Part shown: piece after piece, positions 12,000-23,770 of the stretch | Layout: the number at the start of each line of letters is the position of its first letter | Position numbering within the stretch: position 1 is the first letter of the stretch | Assembly: GCA_933228675.1 (NCBI GenBank) | Contig: OW121740.1 | Span: 35,762,292 to 35,826,291, forward strand | Length of the DNA stretch: 64,000 nucleotides | Source: Stomorhina lunata | Taxonomy: Eukaryota; Arthropoda; Insecta; Diptera; Rhiniidae | Direction of reading: 5' to 3' | Translations under genes and position numbers: made by a program | The notes under the pieces: generated by a model | Seen by the model: the letters and a program-made list of their open reading frames with translations, nothing else | Database searches by the model: none | What the model was told of the DNA's origin: nothing

Positions 12000-13837
12000 T
12001 AAATAAACTGAACTAGAACCGAACTAGAACTAAATCTAAACCTGGACCTAGAACTGAACCTAGAACTGAATCTGGAAATTTATCTAGAACTGAATCTAGA
12101 ACTGAACCTAGAACAGAACCTAGAACTGAACCTAGAACTGAACCTAGAACTAAACCTAGAACTGAACCTAGAACTGAACCTAGAACTAAACCTAGAACTG
12201 AATCTAGAATTGAACCTAGAACGAACCTAGAACTTTATCTAGAACTGAACTTAGAACTGAACCTAGAACGGAACTTAGAACAGAACCTAGAACTGAACCT
12301 AAAACTGAACTGAACCTAGAACTGAACCCAAAACTGAATCTAAACCTGAACCTAGAACTGAACATGGAACTCAACGTAGAACTGAACCTAGAAGTAAAGG
12401 TAGAACAAAACCTAGAACTGAACCTAGAACTAAACCAAGAACTGAGCATAGAACTGAACCTAAAACTGAACCTAGAACTGAACATAGAAAGAACTCAACG
12501 TAGAAGAGAACCTAGAACTGAACCTAGAACTGAACCTAGAACTAAACCTAGAACTGAACCTAGAACTGAACCTAAAACTAAACCTAGAACTGAACCTAGA
12601 ATTGAACCTTGAACGAACCTAGAACTTTATCTAGAACTGAACTTAGAACTGAACCTAGAACTGAACTTAGAACAGAACCTAGAACTGAACCTAGAACTGA
12701 ACCCAAAACTGAATCTAAACTTGAACCTAGAACTGAACATAGAACTCAACGTAGAACTGAACCTAGAAGTGAAGGTAGAACAAAACCTAGAACTAAACCA
12801 AGAACTGAGCATAGAACTGAACCTAAAACTGAACCTAGAACTGAACCTAGAACTGAACATAGAAAGAACTCAATGTAGAAGAGAACCTAGAACTGAACCT
12901 AGAACTGAACCTAGAACCAAACCTAGAACTGAACCTAGAACTGAACCTAGAACTAAACCTAGAACTGAACCTAGAACTGAACCTAGAACCAAACCTAGAA
13001 CTGAACCTAGAACTGAACCTAGAACTAAAACTAGAACTGAACCTAGAATTGAACCTAGAACTTTATCTAGAACTGAACCTAGAACTGAACCTAGAACTGA
13101 ACTTAGAACAGAACCTAAAACTGAACCTAAAACTGAACTGAACCTAGAACTGAACCCAAAACTGAATCTAAACCTGAATCTAGAACTGAACCTAGAACTG
13201 AACATAGAACTCAACGTAGAACTGAACCTAGAAGTGAAAGTAGAACAAAACCTAGAACTAAACCAAGAACTGAGCATAGAACTGAACCTAAAACTGAACC
13301 CAGAACTGAACCTAGAACTGAAACTACACCTGTACCTATGACAGAATCTAGAACTAAAACTAGAACTGAATCTATACCTGAACCTAGAACTGAAACTAAA
13401 ACTGGACCTAGAACTGAGCCTAAAACTAAACCTCTAGAACTGAACCTAGAACGAAACCTAGGATGGAACCTAGAACTTAACCTAGAACTGGACCTATAAC
13501 AGAACTTAGAACTAAACCTAGAGCTGAACCTAGAACTGAACCTAAAACTGGAACTAGAGCTGAACCTACACCTGTACCTATGACAGAACCTAGAACTAAA
13601 CCTAGATCTGAATCTACACCTGAACCTAGAACTGAAACTAAAACTGGACCTAGAACTGAACCTAAAACTGAATCTCTAGAACTGAACCTAGAACGAAACC
13701 TAGGATGGAACCTAGAACTTAACCTAGAACTGAACCTATAACAGAACTTAGAACTAAACCTAGAACTGAACCTAAAACTGAACCTAGAACTGAATCTAGA
13801 ACAGAATCTAGAACTGAACCAAGAACTGAACCTAGAA
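12000..13837. repeat. 12-bp satellite block (CCTAGAACTGAA-type) with higher-order repeats
   Basis: About 150 imperfect copies of a 12-bp unit. Variant units recur together: a block containing CAACGTAGAACTGAACC appears at 12372, 12747 and 13212, and a block containing CTCTAGAACTGAACC recurs 242 bp apart (13432 and 13674), so multi-unit blocks were duplicated. Because 12 is divisible by 3, the block keeps open frames such as 12721-13341 (206 codons, LELN/PRTE repeats) and the antisense SSRF/LGSV frames. These are by-products of the period and not genes. Confidence 0.95.
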
Positions 13838-15655
13838 CTGAACTAGAACTGAACTAGAACTGAACTAGAACTGAACTAGAACTGAACTAGAACTGAACTA
13901 GAACTGAACTAGAACTGAACTAGAACTGAACTAGAACTGAACTAGAACTGAACTAGAACTGAACTAGAACTGAACTAGAACTGAACTAGAACTGAACTAG
14001 AACTGAACTAGAACTGAACTAGAACTGAACTAGAACTGAACTAGAACTGAACTAGAACTGAACTAGAACTGAACTAGAACTGAACTAGAACTGAACTAGA
14101 ACTGAACTAGAACTGAACTAGAACTGAACTAGAACTGAACTAGAACTGAACTAGAACTGAACTAGAACTGAACTAGAACTGAACTAGAACTGAACTAGAA
14201 CTGAACTAGAACTGAACTAGAACTGAACTAGAACTGAACTAGAACTGAACTAGAACTGAACTAGAACTGAACTAGAACTGAACTAGAACTGAACTAGAAC
14301 TGAACTAGAACTGAACTAGAACTGAACTAGAACTGAACTAGAACTGAACTAGAACTGAACTAGAACTGAACTAGAACTGAACTAGAACTGAACTAGAACT
14401 GAACTAGAACTGAACTAGAACTGAACTAGAACTGAACTAGAACTGAACTAGAACTGAACTAGAACTGAACTAGAACTGAACTAGAACTGAACTAGAACTG
14501 AACTAGAACTGAACTAGAACTGAACTAGAACTGAACTAGAACTGAACTAGAACTGAACTAGAACTGAACTAGAACTGAACTAGAACTAAACTAGAACTGA
14601 ACTAGAACTGAACTAGAACTGAACTAGAACTGAACTAGAACTGAACTAGAACTGAACTAGAACTGAACTAGAACTGAACTAGAACTGAACTAGAACTGAA
14701 CTAGAACTGAACTAGAACTGAACTAGAACTGAACTAGAACTGAACTAGAACTGAACTAGAACTGAACTAGAACTGAACTAGAACTGAACTAGAACTGAAC
14801 TAGAACTGAACTAGAACTGAACTAGAACTGAACTAGAACTGAACTAGAACTGAACTAGAACTGAACTAGAACTGAACTAGAACTGAACTAGAACTGAACT
14901 AGAACTGAACTAGAACTGAACTAGAACTGAACTAGAACTGAACTAGAACTGAACTAGAACTGAACTAGAACTGAACTAGAACTGAACTAGAACTGAACTA
15001 GAACTGAACTAGAACTGAACTAGAACTGAACTAGAACTGAACTAGAACTGAACTAGAACTGAACTAGAACTGAACTAGAACTGAACTAGAACTGAACTAG
15101 AACTGAACTAGAACTGAACTAGAACTGAACTAGAACTGAACTAGAACTGAACTAGAACTGAACTAGAACTGAACTAGAACTGAACTAGAACTGAACTAGA
15201 ACTGAACTAGAACTGAACTAGAACTGAACTAGAACTGAACTAGAACTGAACTAGAACTGAACTAGAACTGAACTAGAACTGAACTAGAACTGAACTAGAA
15301 CTGAACTAGAACTGAACTAGAACTGAACTAGAACTGAACTAGAACTGAACTAGAACTGAACTAGAACTGAACTAGAACTGAACTAGAACTGAACTAGAAC
15401 TGAACTAGAACTGAACTAGAACTGAACTAGAACTGAACTAGAACTGAACTAGAACTGAACTAGAACTGAACTAGAACTGAACTAGAACTGAACTAGAACT
15501 GAACTAGAACTGAACTAGAACTGAACTAGAACTGAACTTGAACTGAACTAGAACTGAACTAGAACTGAACAAGAACTGAACTAGAACTGAACTAGAACTG
15601 AATTAGAACTGAACTAGAACTGAACTAGAACTGAACTAGAACTTAACTTGAATTA
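13838..15655. repeat. 11-bp satellite block, unit GAACTGAACTA, about 165 copies
   Basis: Directly continues the 12-bp block after loss of one C (CCTAG to CTAG), changing the period from 12 to 11 at about 13838. It is nearly homogeneous; the variants I saw are GAACTAAACTAG at about 14584 and several in the last 120 bp (CTTG, AACAAG, AATTAG). The unit can be read as GAACT+GAACT+A. The right edge decays into AACTTAACTTGAATTAG at 15640-15660. Confidence 0.96.
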
Positions 15656-16441
15656 GAATTGAACTATTTGGTCAAATGAATGACATGTTTTACTTTAGAA
15701 TTTAGTCCATATCGATTGATTAATTAAACATTGACATTATTCAAAAGTTCATTGAATTTCTTAGTTCATGGCTAATTTAGTGACAAACCAAAATGTTAGT
15801 ATCAATTATTGGAATTTTCCTAAATTACTGACGTGCAAGGCCTAACTAGATGACTTTAGTACTTGTTATTGTATATTTACCTATTTCTGCCACCTCTGAA
15901 ATACAAATACATTAATTACACTAGTCGACATGAATATTTTTACATAATTAAGAAAATCTTAATTAATGCATATGAACATTTTATATGTGATTGAAATCCC
16001 ATCGGTATTTTTGCGTTACTTTTGCTGGTACCAATGTAAATTCTTTTGTTGACTAGTGTTACTTTTTTCCAGGAAATGAAAGTTAATGAATATTTGTTTA
16101 CACAAATACCTCAATAATTTACTCTATTTACTAACCTCATGAATTTTATTTGAAGAATTTTTATTTTAAGAATCAAGTACAATAAAATTGACAAGTATTT
16201 ACTTGAGTTATGGAATTTTCTTCGACTCCTCCTTTTATCATTAATTTCTCAAAATTGTGAACATTAAATAGAAATAAATATTTTATTTGAATAATTCAAA
16301 TATTTTGAATTTCATATTCATTTTTCTCTGCTACAAAGTATTATTAACTTAATAAACTAAGCGCGTGATTGTATGTTGGTCAATTTAATGAATTTAGTAA
16401 TTAATCAAATTGTTTTGTTTTCTTGTTATTCTTTCCCTTAG
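15656..16441. other. AT-rich spacer, possible intron end
   Basis: Unique AT-rich DNA after the GAACT satellite. Its last 35 bases are pyrimidine-rich (TTGTTTTGTTTTCTTGTTATT, then CTTTCCCTTAG), a good 3' splice site pattern for the candidate exon at 16442. Nothing else recognisable. Confidence 0.5.
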
Positions 16442-16528
16442 ACATCAAGAGTAGGAGATATGAAGCAACAACAGCAAAAGCGGTTTATACAATTAGAGTC
16501 ATCAGTATTAAAGACCACCATTGTCTAA
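16442..16528 (+). CDS. candidate terminal exon, 28 codons, C-terminus TTIV
   Basis: Seen: a strong polypyrimidine tract and CTTAG acceptor ending at 16441, then 28 sense codons in one frame closed by TAA at 16526-16528. The frame begins TSRVGDMKQQQQKRF and ends with LKTTIV. Poly(A) signals AATAAA follow at 16560-16565 and 16657-16662. The C-terminus fits a class I PDZ ligand (S/T-x-hydrophobic); this is inference from four residues. An overlapping frame (about 16423-16668) is longer but T/A-driven and does not begin at the acceptor. No other exon of this gene is visible, and I do not recognise the protein. If real, the upstream satellites would lie in its last intron. Confidence 0.35.
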   Translation, partial: TSRVGDMKQQQQKRFIQLESSVLKTTIV

Positions 16529-17637
16529 TAACTATAATTAACTTATTATTTAAAAGAAAAATAAACAAAATATGGTTGAGGAAATTTGAACAGTTGAATA
16601 AAGATAGAATAAAGATAATATTTTTTGAAGATGATTTTCCTTTTTTAATGGTAATGAATAAAAGCTAATTATAAAATCGCTTATTTACTAAAAGTGGACA
16701 TTTGTTATTTGCTATATTTCATGAGGACAAGGGAATATTCAGATTTTTATAATTAGTGAAACCCCTTATGCATAAACTATATATAAATTTATTAAAGACT
16801 TGTTGTAGGAATTTAGTGATGAAAGTTTAATTTATAACATTGTCAGAACTAGTGCTTTTATGAGTTCCGATGTATTGATTTCAGAAAATTTGGTTGTTTA
16901 AACCCCCAAAACTGCCAAAAGTGAGATTAAAGTGGATACAGAATAAGGAAAAACACATAGACGCACAAACAAACATACATTTCATGAGCACATGTGTGTG
17001 TCTTAGCTTTCTCTCATTGGATAATCGTTTGCATTATTTGTCTCCGAATTAGAATTAGTAAAAACGGTATATTTTTTCATGGGACTTTTCAAAACGACCA
17101 TACGTCAATTCAAAATATGGAAATGCAACAAATTTGTATTATTAAGTCTTTGGATAAAGTGTTAGTATAAGTCCCAGTATTCGACTTTAATCTGATAATA
17201 TGACTATGAAATAAGACCTTACTCAGGGTTTAAGACAAAAGGATACAACTTTTAAATCTTTTTAAATTGAATTATTTCTATTGTCAATTTTCATATCTTC
17301 TTACTTTCATATAGATATTAAGTAAATTACTGCCTACTCAAATAAATTTTTAACTAAATATTTTTGTCCAACAAAAAACGAAATGTCTAAAAACCTTTTC
17401 AAACTTAATTACTTTCAGAAATAATTACATTGTCCCCAATTAAATCAAACAAACAATAAACAATTTTGATAGACTTGTGCTCCGTAAATCAAATACATAC
17501 AAAAATTGACAAAAAAAATTCTAATAAAAGAACTTAAATTAATTTGAGAACATCTTCCTAGAAGGAAAAAACCAAAGGCATGGGCTATTGATGCCTTCAA
17601 ATTTCACTTAAGAAAACTTTTGACCGAAATTCTATAA
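16529..17637. other. AT-rich spacer with a dispersed-repeat fragment
   Basis: Unique AT-rich sequence. The part at about 16945-17105 (CACAAACAAACATACATTTC, GTGTGTGTCTTAGCTTTC, CTTTTCAAAACGACCATA) matches segments at 39340-39500 and 39970-40040, so it belongs to a dispersed repeat family. No gene seen. Confidence 0.6.
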
Positions 17638-18815
17638 ATTCAAATTTTTAACAAAATTTTAAAAAAGACAAATCTTGAACAAAATTTTACTTAAGACAAA
17701 TTTTGAACAAAATTTTACTAAAGCCAAATTGTGAATAAAATTTCACTAAAGACAAATTTCGATAACAATTTTGCTAAAGAAAAATTTTGATTAAAATTTT
17801 ACTAAAGACAAATTTTTAACAAAATTTTACTAAAGACAAATTTTTAACAAAATTTTACTAAAGACAAATTTTTAACAAAATTTTACTAAAAACAAATTTT
17901 GAACAAAATTTTACTAAAGACAAATTTTGAACAAAATTTTAATAAAGACAAATTTTGATCGAAATTTTACTAAAGACAAATTTTGATCAAAATTTTACTT
18001 AAAACAAATTTTGAACAAAATTTTACTAAAGCCAAATTGTGAATAAAATTTCACTAAAAACAAATTTCGATAACAATTTTGCTAAAGAAAAATTTTGATT
18101 AAAATTTTACTAAAGACAAATTTTTAACAAAATTTTACTAAAGACGAATTTTGAATAAAATTTTACTAAAGACAAATTTTGATCAAAATTTTACTAAAGA
18201 CAAATTTTTAACAAAATTTTACTAAAAACAAATTTTGAACAAAATTTTACTAAAGACAAATTTTGAACAAAATTTTACTAAAAACAAATTGTGAATAAAA
18301 TTTCACTAAAGACAAATTTCGATAACAATTTTGCTAAAAAAAATTTTTGATTAAAATTTTACTAAAGACAAATTTTTAACAAAATTTTACTAAAGACAAA
18401 TATTTAACAAAATTTTACTAAAGACGAATTTTGATCAAAATTTTACTAAAGACAAATTTTGATCAAAATTTTACTAAATACAAATTTTGAACAAAATTTT
18501 ACTAACAAAAATTTTGGTCAAAATTTTACCAAAGACAAGTTTTTATCAAAATTTCATCAACATTTTGCTAAAGACAAATTTTGATTAAAATTTTACTAAA
18601 GACAAATTTTGATCAAAATTTTAAAAAAGACAAATTTTTGATCAAAATTTTATTAAAGACAAATTTTGAACAAAATTTTAATAAAGACAAATTTTGATCA
18701 AAATTTTACTTAAGACAAATTTTGATAAAAATTTTACTAAAGACAAATTTTTAACAAAAATTTTCTAAAGACGAATTTTAATAAAAATTTTACTAAAAGA
18801 CAAATTTTGATCAAA
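17638..18815 (+). repeat. 28-bp satellite array (left, forward)
   Basis: About 42 diverged copies of a 28-bp unit whose core is ACAAATTTTGAACAAAATTT followed by TACTAAAG. The common variant AAATTTTGATCAAAATTT is an 18-bp perfect palindrome around GATC. The reverse-complement version of this array occupies 22567-23315. Copies are more heterogeneous than in the 11-bp arrays, suggesting an older amplification. Confidence 0.93.
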
Positions 18816-19618
18816 AAAATCTCTTATACACAAATTTTTCTATAGAAAAATCTCTTATACACAAATTTTTCTATAGAAAAATCTCTTATATACATAAAAA
18901 AATTGTGTATAACAGATTTTTCTATAAAAAATTTGTGTATAACAGATTTTTCTATACAAAAATTTTGTATAACAGATTTTTTTATAAAAAAATTTGTGTT
19001 ATACACAAATTTTTCTATAAAAAAATCTGTTATACAAAATTTTTGTATAGAAAAATCTGTTATACACAAATTTTTTATAGAAAAATCTGTTATACACAAT
19101 TTTTTTTATAGAAAAATCTGTTATTTACAAATTTTTCTATAGAAAAATATTTTCTATACAAATTTTTCTATATAAAAATCTGTTATACACAAATTTTCTA
19201 TAGAAAAATCTGTTATACACAAATTTTTCTATAGAAAAATCTGTTATACACAAATGTTTCTATAGAAAAATCTGTTATACACAAATAGAAAAATCTGTTA
19301 TACACAAATTTTTCTATAGAAAAATCCGTTATACACAAATAGAAAAATCTGTTATACACAAATTTTTCTATAGAAAAATCTGTTATACACAAATTTTTCT
19401 ATAGAAAAATCTGTTATACATAAATTTTTCTTTAGAAAAATCTGTTATACACAAATTTTTCTATAGAAAAATCTGGTATGCACAAATTTTTCTGTAGAAA
19501 AATCTGTTATACACAAATTTTTCTGTAGAAAAATCTTTTATACACAAATTTTTCTAAAGAAAATCACACAATTTTTTCTATATAAAATTTAGTTATATAT
19601 AATTTTTTATAGGAAAGG
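18816..19618. repeat. 31-bp satellite array (left), CTGTTATACACAAATTTTTC type, with internal inversion
   Basis: About 26 copies of a 31-bp unit with core AAATCTGTTATACACAAATT and the palindrome TTTTTCTATAGAAAAA. Orientation flips to the opposite strand between about 18896 and 19000 and then back, forming the large palindrome listed separately. Short partial units (ACACAAATAGAAAAATCTG) mark internal deletions near 19280 and 19335. The opposite-orientation counterpart is at 21311-22566. Confidence 0.93.
18896..19106. repeat. 211-bp near-perfect palindrome within the 31-bp array
   Basis: Base-by-base pairing (coordinates summing to 38002) shows arms 18896-18999 and 19003-19106 with loop TAT at 19000-19002. 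I found one mismatch (A18987 against C19015). The arms are about three inverted 31-bp monomers each. This is why ORFs on both strands here encode nearly the same CITDFSI-repeat peptide. Such a structure could extrude as a cruciform or give a long hairpin RNA if transcribed. Confidence 0.95.
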
Positions 19619-19800
19619 CTGTAAAAATTTGATCAAGATTTTAATAAAGATAAATTATAATAGATGTTTTATTTAAGACAACTTCTGATCAAAATTTAAC
19701 GAAAGACAAATTTTAATTCAAATTTTAGTGTAGACAAATTTTTATCAAAAATTTTCTAAATACAAATTTTGATAAAAATTTTACTGATCTACTAAAAGAT
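19619..19800 (+). repeat. degenerate 28-bp satellite tail
   Basis: Decayed copies of the 28-bp unit (AAATTTTGATAAAAATTTTACT and similar) resume after the 31-bp array, in the same orientation as 17638-18815. The order on this side is therefore 28, 31, 28. Confidence 0.75.
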
Positions 19801-21310
19801 AATATTTTATTTTATATTCGTAGAGGATATGGTTCTTGAAGTCAGTACAACAATTACGCTAGTACAGTATTGATCGAAATTTGTCGATTTTTTTTTTTGA
19901 GAATTTTTGAGCTTACGAACACATTACAAAAAAGTGAAGCCGATTTTGCAACTTTCTGAAAAGCAGTCATAAAGCCCTATATATTTCCTTTTGATTTAAA
20001 AAATAAAAAGTAGCGTAAATTTATTCACGAATCAAGAAAATGGAATTTTATAAAAAAAAAAATGGAAAATTTCCGTATACCATAATTTTATTTGCAAAAA
20101 ACGCTCAATTGGGTATATATTTTTTTAAATTATTTAAATTGTTTTATTAAACAATTAAATTAACTTTATAACTGCAAAAATCGATGGAAATGCATGTATG
20201 GATCCTGTACACTTTTTTTAGATATTTAAAGTCAAATTTGAAAAATAATTTTGAAAAATATATACCTTTTAGTTTTCCTAAACATTTTTTCCAAAAATGT
20301 TTTAGACTTTTTTGAATATAAGTCAAAAATTAACAGTGAAACAATCTAGACATATTTTCCTTTTAATTGATGTATTAAATATATATTAGAGGTATTGATA
20401 TAGGGTAGAATTATTGCATTAAAAACACACGCTTTAGGACATTGACTTTTTTATTTTTATGTAAGGCCTAAGAGCCTCATATTTAACCCTCAGGTCCAAA
20501 AATCCTCATATGATTTTCTCTGGCTTGTGTTGCTAAATACAAACAAACATACATACATATGTGACTATGACTGGCTGCGTGTCCAATTTGACAAACTGAC
20601 AAGTAATATTTACACATGTGTGTATTGTCTCTAAAAATCCATTATCAAAATCACTTGCAAGTCACCTAAATTTTTCCGTACTATTTTCTATTTTTTTTTC
20701 TGTTTGATATTTAATTACATTTCTTTCTACCTTAAACTTTTTCCAACAATTTTTGTAGCTTTTTTATATTTGGTTCATTCTAAGTAAATTGTTAGTTACT
20801 CTTAGGTATTTGTATTGGAATACCTGTGAGCATTTGTGGCCAATTAGTTTAATTTCATTTTTCTAATTCAGAGGATACATATGTATGAGCGTATGTGTGT
20901 GGGTGGTGAAATAGATGTGTATATTTTCAAGGTGGGAAAAAGTATGTCAAAACTAAACAAGTTTCGTTTTGCTTGTTGCAACAATTATCTGTAATTGATT
21001 TCAATTTTAGTTATTGTTTAAATAATTATTTATACATATGACTATGAGAAACAGTGAAAGAAAAAAGGACATAGAGATAGGGGGCAGATAATTAGGACTT
21101 GCCTGTCCATAGTTTGGAAGGTAAATTATAAAGAAAACATTAACCAAGTGCGTACATTGGTAAAGTGATTTGGGATTTATAAATAAAATATATTGATTTG
21201 TTGAGTTTGGCTAAAAGATTTGGAAGGTAAGTGTTTAAAAAAAACATGACCTCTATCTGTTTGTGGGAGGGTTTTAACGTCTTTACTCCTATAAAACATA
21301 TTTTTCTTTT
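19801..21310. other. AT-rich spacer between two oppositely oriented satellite blocks
   Basis: Unique sequence forming the spacer between the forward 28/31-bp arrays and the reverse 31/28-bp arrays. I see no gene, and the two halves of the spacer are not complementary to each other. The ORF near the right end (21177-21365 minus) runs into the satellite and is not supported. Confidence 0.6.
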
Positions 21311-22566
21311 TGAACAAATTTCTAGTATGTATAACCGATTTTTCTTTAGAAAAATGTGTGTACAACAGATTTTTCTATAAAAAATTTTTTTATAACAGAT
21401 TTTTTTATAGAAAAATTTGTGTATAACATATTTTTTTATATAAAAATTTGAATATAACAGATTTTTCTATAGAAAAATTTGTGAATAACAGATTTTTCTA
21501 TAGAAAAATTTTTGTATAACAGATTTTCTATAGAAAAATTTTTGTATAACAGATTTTCTATAGAAAAATTTGTGTATAACAGATTTTTCTATAGAAAAAT
21601 TTGTATATAACAGATGTCTCTATAGAAAATTTGTGTACAACAGTTTTTTCTATGGAAAAATGTGTGCATAACTGATTTTTCTATAGAAAAATTTTTATAT
21701 AACATATTTTCTATAGAAAAATTTGTGTATAACAGATGTCTCTATAGAAAAATGTGTCTATAACAAATGTCTCTATAGAAAAATATATGAATATTAAATT
21801 TTTTTGTAGAAAAATTTGTGATTTTTCTAAAAAAAATTGTGTGTAACAGATTTTTCTATAGAAAAATTTGTGTATATAAAAGATTTTTCTATAAAAAATT
21901 TTTGTAAAACAGATTTTTCTATAACAAAAAATGTGTATAACAGATTTAACTATAGAAAAAATTATGTATAACAGATTTTTCTATAGAAAAATGTTTGTAT
22001 AACAGATTTTTCTGTAGAAAAATTTTTGTATAACCGATTTTTCTATAGAAAAATTTGTGTATAACAGATTTTTCTATAGACAAATTTGTGTATAACAGAT
22101 TTTTCCATAGAAAAATTTGTGTATAACAGATTTTTCTATAGAAAAATTCGTATATAACAGATTTTTCTATAGAAAAATTCTTGTATAACAGATTTTTCCA
22201 TAGAAAAATTTTTATATAACAGATTTTTCCATAGAAAAATTTGTGCATAAAATATTTTTCTATAGAAAAATTTGTGTATAACAGATTTTTCTATAGAAAA
22301 GTTTATGTGTAATAGATTTTTTTATACAAAAATTTGTGTATAACAGACTTTTCTATAGAAAAATTTGTGTATAATAGATTTTTCCATAGAAAAAATTGTG
22401 TATAACATATTTTTCCATAGATAAAATTTGTGTATAACAGATTTTTCTATAGAAAAATTCGTGTATAACAGATTTTTCTATAGAAAAATTCGTGTATAAC
22501 AGATTTTTCTTTAGAAAAATTCGTGTATAACAGATTTTTCTATAGAAAAATTTGTATATAACAGAT
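21311..22566 (-). repeat. 31-bp satellite array (right, reverse orientation)
   Basis: About 40 copies of the reverse complement of the 31-bp unit at 18816-19618 (core ATTTGTGTATAACAGATTTT with TTTTTCTATAGAAAAA). ORFs here (for example 21946-22248 and 22353-22619 minus) are repeats of YRKICYTQIFL-like strings forced by the sequence and are not genes. Variants include ACAGATGTCTCTATAG near 21610-21770. Confidence 0.93.
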
Positions 22567-23315
22567 AACAGAGGAAGAAAATTTTGATCAAAATTTGTCT
22601 TTAGTAAAATTTTGATCAAAATTTGTCTTTAGTAAAATTTTGATCAAAATTTGTCTTAAATAAAATTTTGATCAAAATTTCTCTTAAGTAAAATTTTGAT
22701 CAAAATTTGTCTTTAGAAGAATTTGGATTAAAATTTGTCTTTAGTAAAATTTTGATCAAAATTTGTCGTTAGTAAAATATTGATCAAAATTTGTCTTAAG
22801 TAAAATTTTATCAAAATTTGTCTTTAGTAAAATTTTGATCAAAATTTGCCTTTTAAAATGTTGATCAAAATTTGTCTTTAGTAAAATTTAGATCAAAATT
22901 TGTATTTAGTAAAATTTTGATCAAAATTTGTCTTTAGTAAAATTTTGATCAAAATTTGTCTTTAGTAAAATTTTGATCAAAATTTGTCTTTAGTAAAATT
23001 TTGATCAAAATTTGTCTTAAATAAAATTTTGATCAAAATTTCTCTTAAGTAAAATTTTGATCAAAATTTGTCTTTAGAAGAATTTGGATTAAAATTTGTC
23101 TTTAGTAAAATTTTGATCAAAATTTGTCGTTAGTAAAATATTGATCAAAATTTGTCTTAAGTAAAATTTTGATCAAAATTTGTCTTTAGTAAAATTTTGA
23201 TCAAAATTTGTCGTTAGTAAAATATTGATCAAAATTTGTCTTTAGTAAAATTTAGATCAAAATTTGTCTTTAGTAAAATTTTGATCAAGATTTGTCTTTA
23301 GTAAAATTTGGATTG
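22567..23315 (-). repeat. 28-bp satellite array (right, reverse orientation)
   Basis: About 27 copies of a 28-bp unit (AAATTTTGATCAAAATTTG then TCTTTAGT), the reverse complement of the array at 17638-18815. A series of variant units (CTCTTAAGTA, AGAAGAATTTGGATT, TCGTTAGT, AATATTGATC) occurs twice in the same order 361 bp apart (22681 and 23042), so a 13-unit block was duplicated. Confidence 0.93.
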
Positions 23316-23770
23316 AAATACCAAATTTTTCAATAGAAAAATTTGTATAATACAGATTTTTCTATAGAATAATTTTATATATAACAGATTTTAATATAGA
23401 AAAATTTGTGAATAAAAGATTTTTCTATAAAAAAAAATTGTGTATAACAGATTTTGCTGCAGAAAAATTTGTGTATAATATATTTTTCTATAAAAAATTT
23501 GTATATAAAATATTTTTCTATCGAAAATTTTTTGGATATTTCTATAGAAAAAATTGTGTACAACAGGTTTTTCTGTAAAAAAAATTTTGTATAACAAGTT
23601 TTGCTAAGGAAAAATTTGTGTATAACAGAACTTTCTATAGACAAATTTGTGTTTAAAAGTTTATTATATAGAAAAATTTTTATATAACATTTTTTCCATA
23701 GATTTTTTTTATAGCAAACTGATCTTAATATAGAAAAACTTGTGTATAAAGACTTAACTAAAGAAAACTG
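23316..23770 (-). repeat. degenerate 31-bp satellite tail (reverse)
   Basis: Diverged copies of the TGTGTATAACAGATTTTTCTATAG-type monomer, some with length changes. The order on this side is 31, 28, 31, complementing the 28, 31, 28 order on the left. Confidence 0.8.

Noticed and set aside
12216..13341. ORFs of 89-206 codons on both strands (PRTE/LELN and SSRF/LGSV repeats)
   Set aside because: The 12-bp period keeps several frames open on both strands at once; no start context, domain or non-repeat segment. A by-product of the satellite.
16423..16668. 81-codon ORF overlapping the candidate exon
   Set aside because: Starts upstream of the splice acceptor at a non-ATG codon and its second half is AT-driven (Lys/Ile/Asn/Phe); the exon frame is a better fit.
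18824..23644. ORFs of 68-100 codons with CITDFSI or YRKICYTQIFL repeats
   Set aside because: Produced by the 31-bp satellites; the same peptide appears on both strands because of the 211-bp palindrome.
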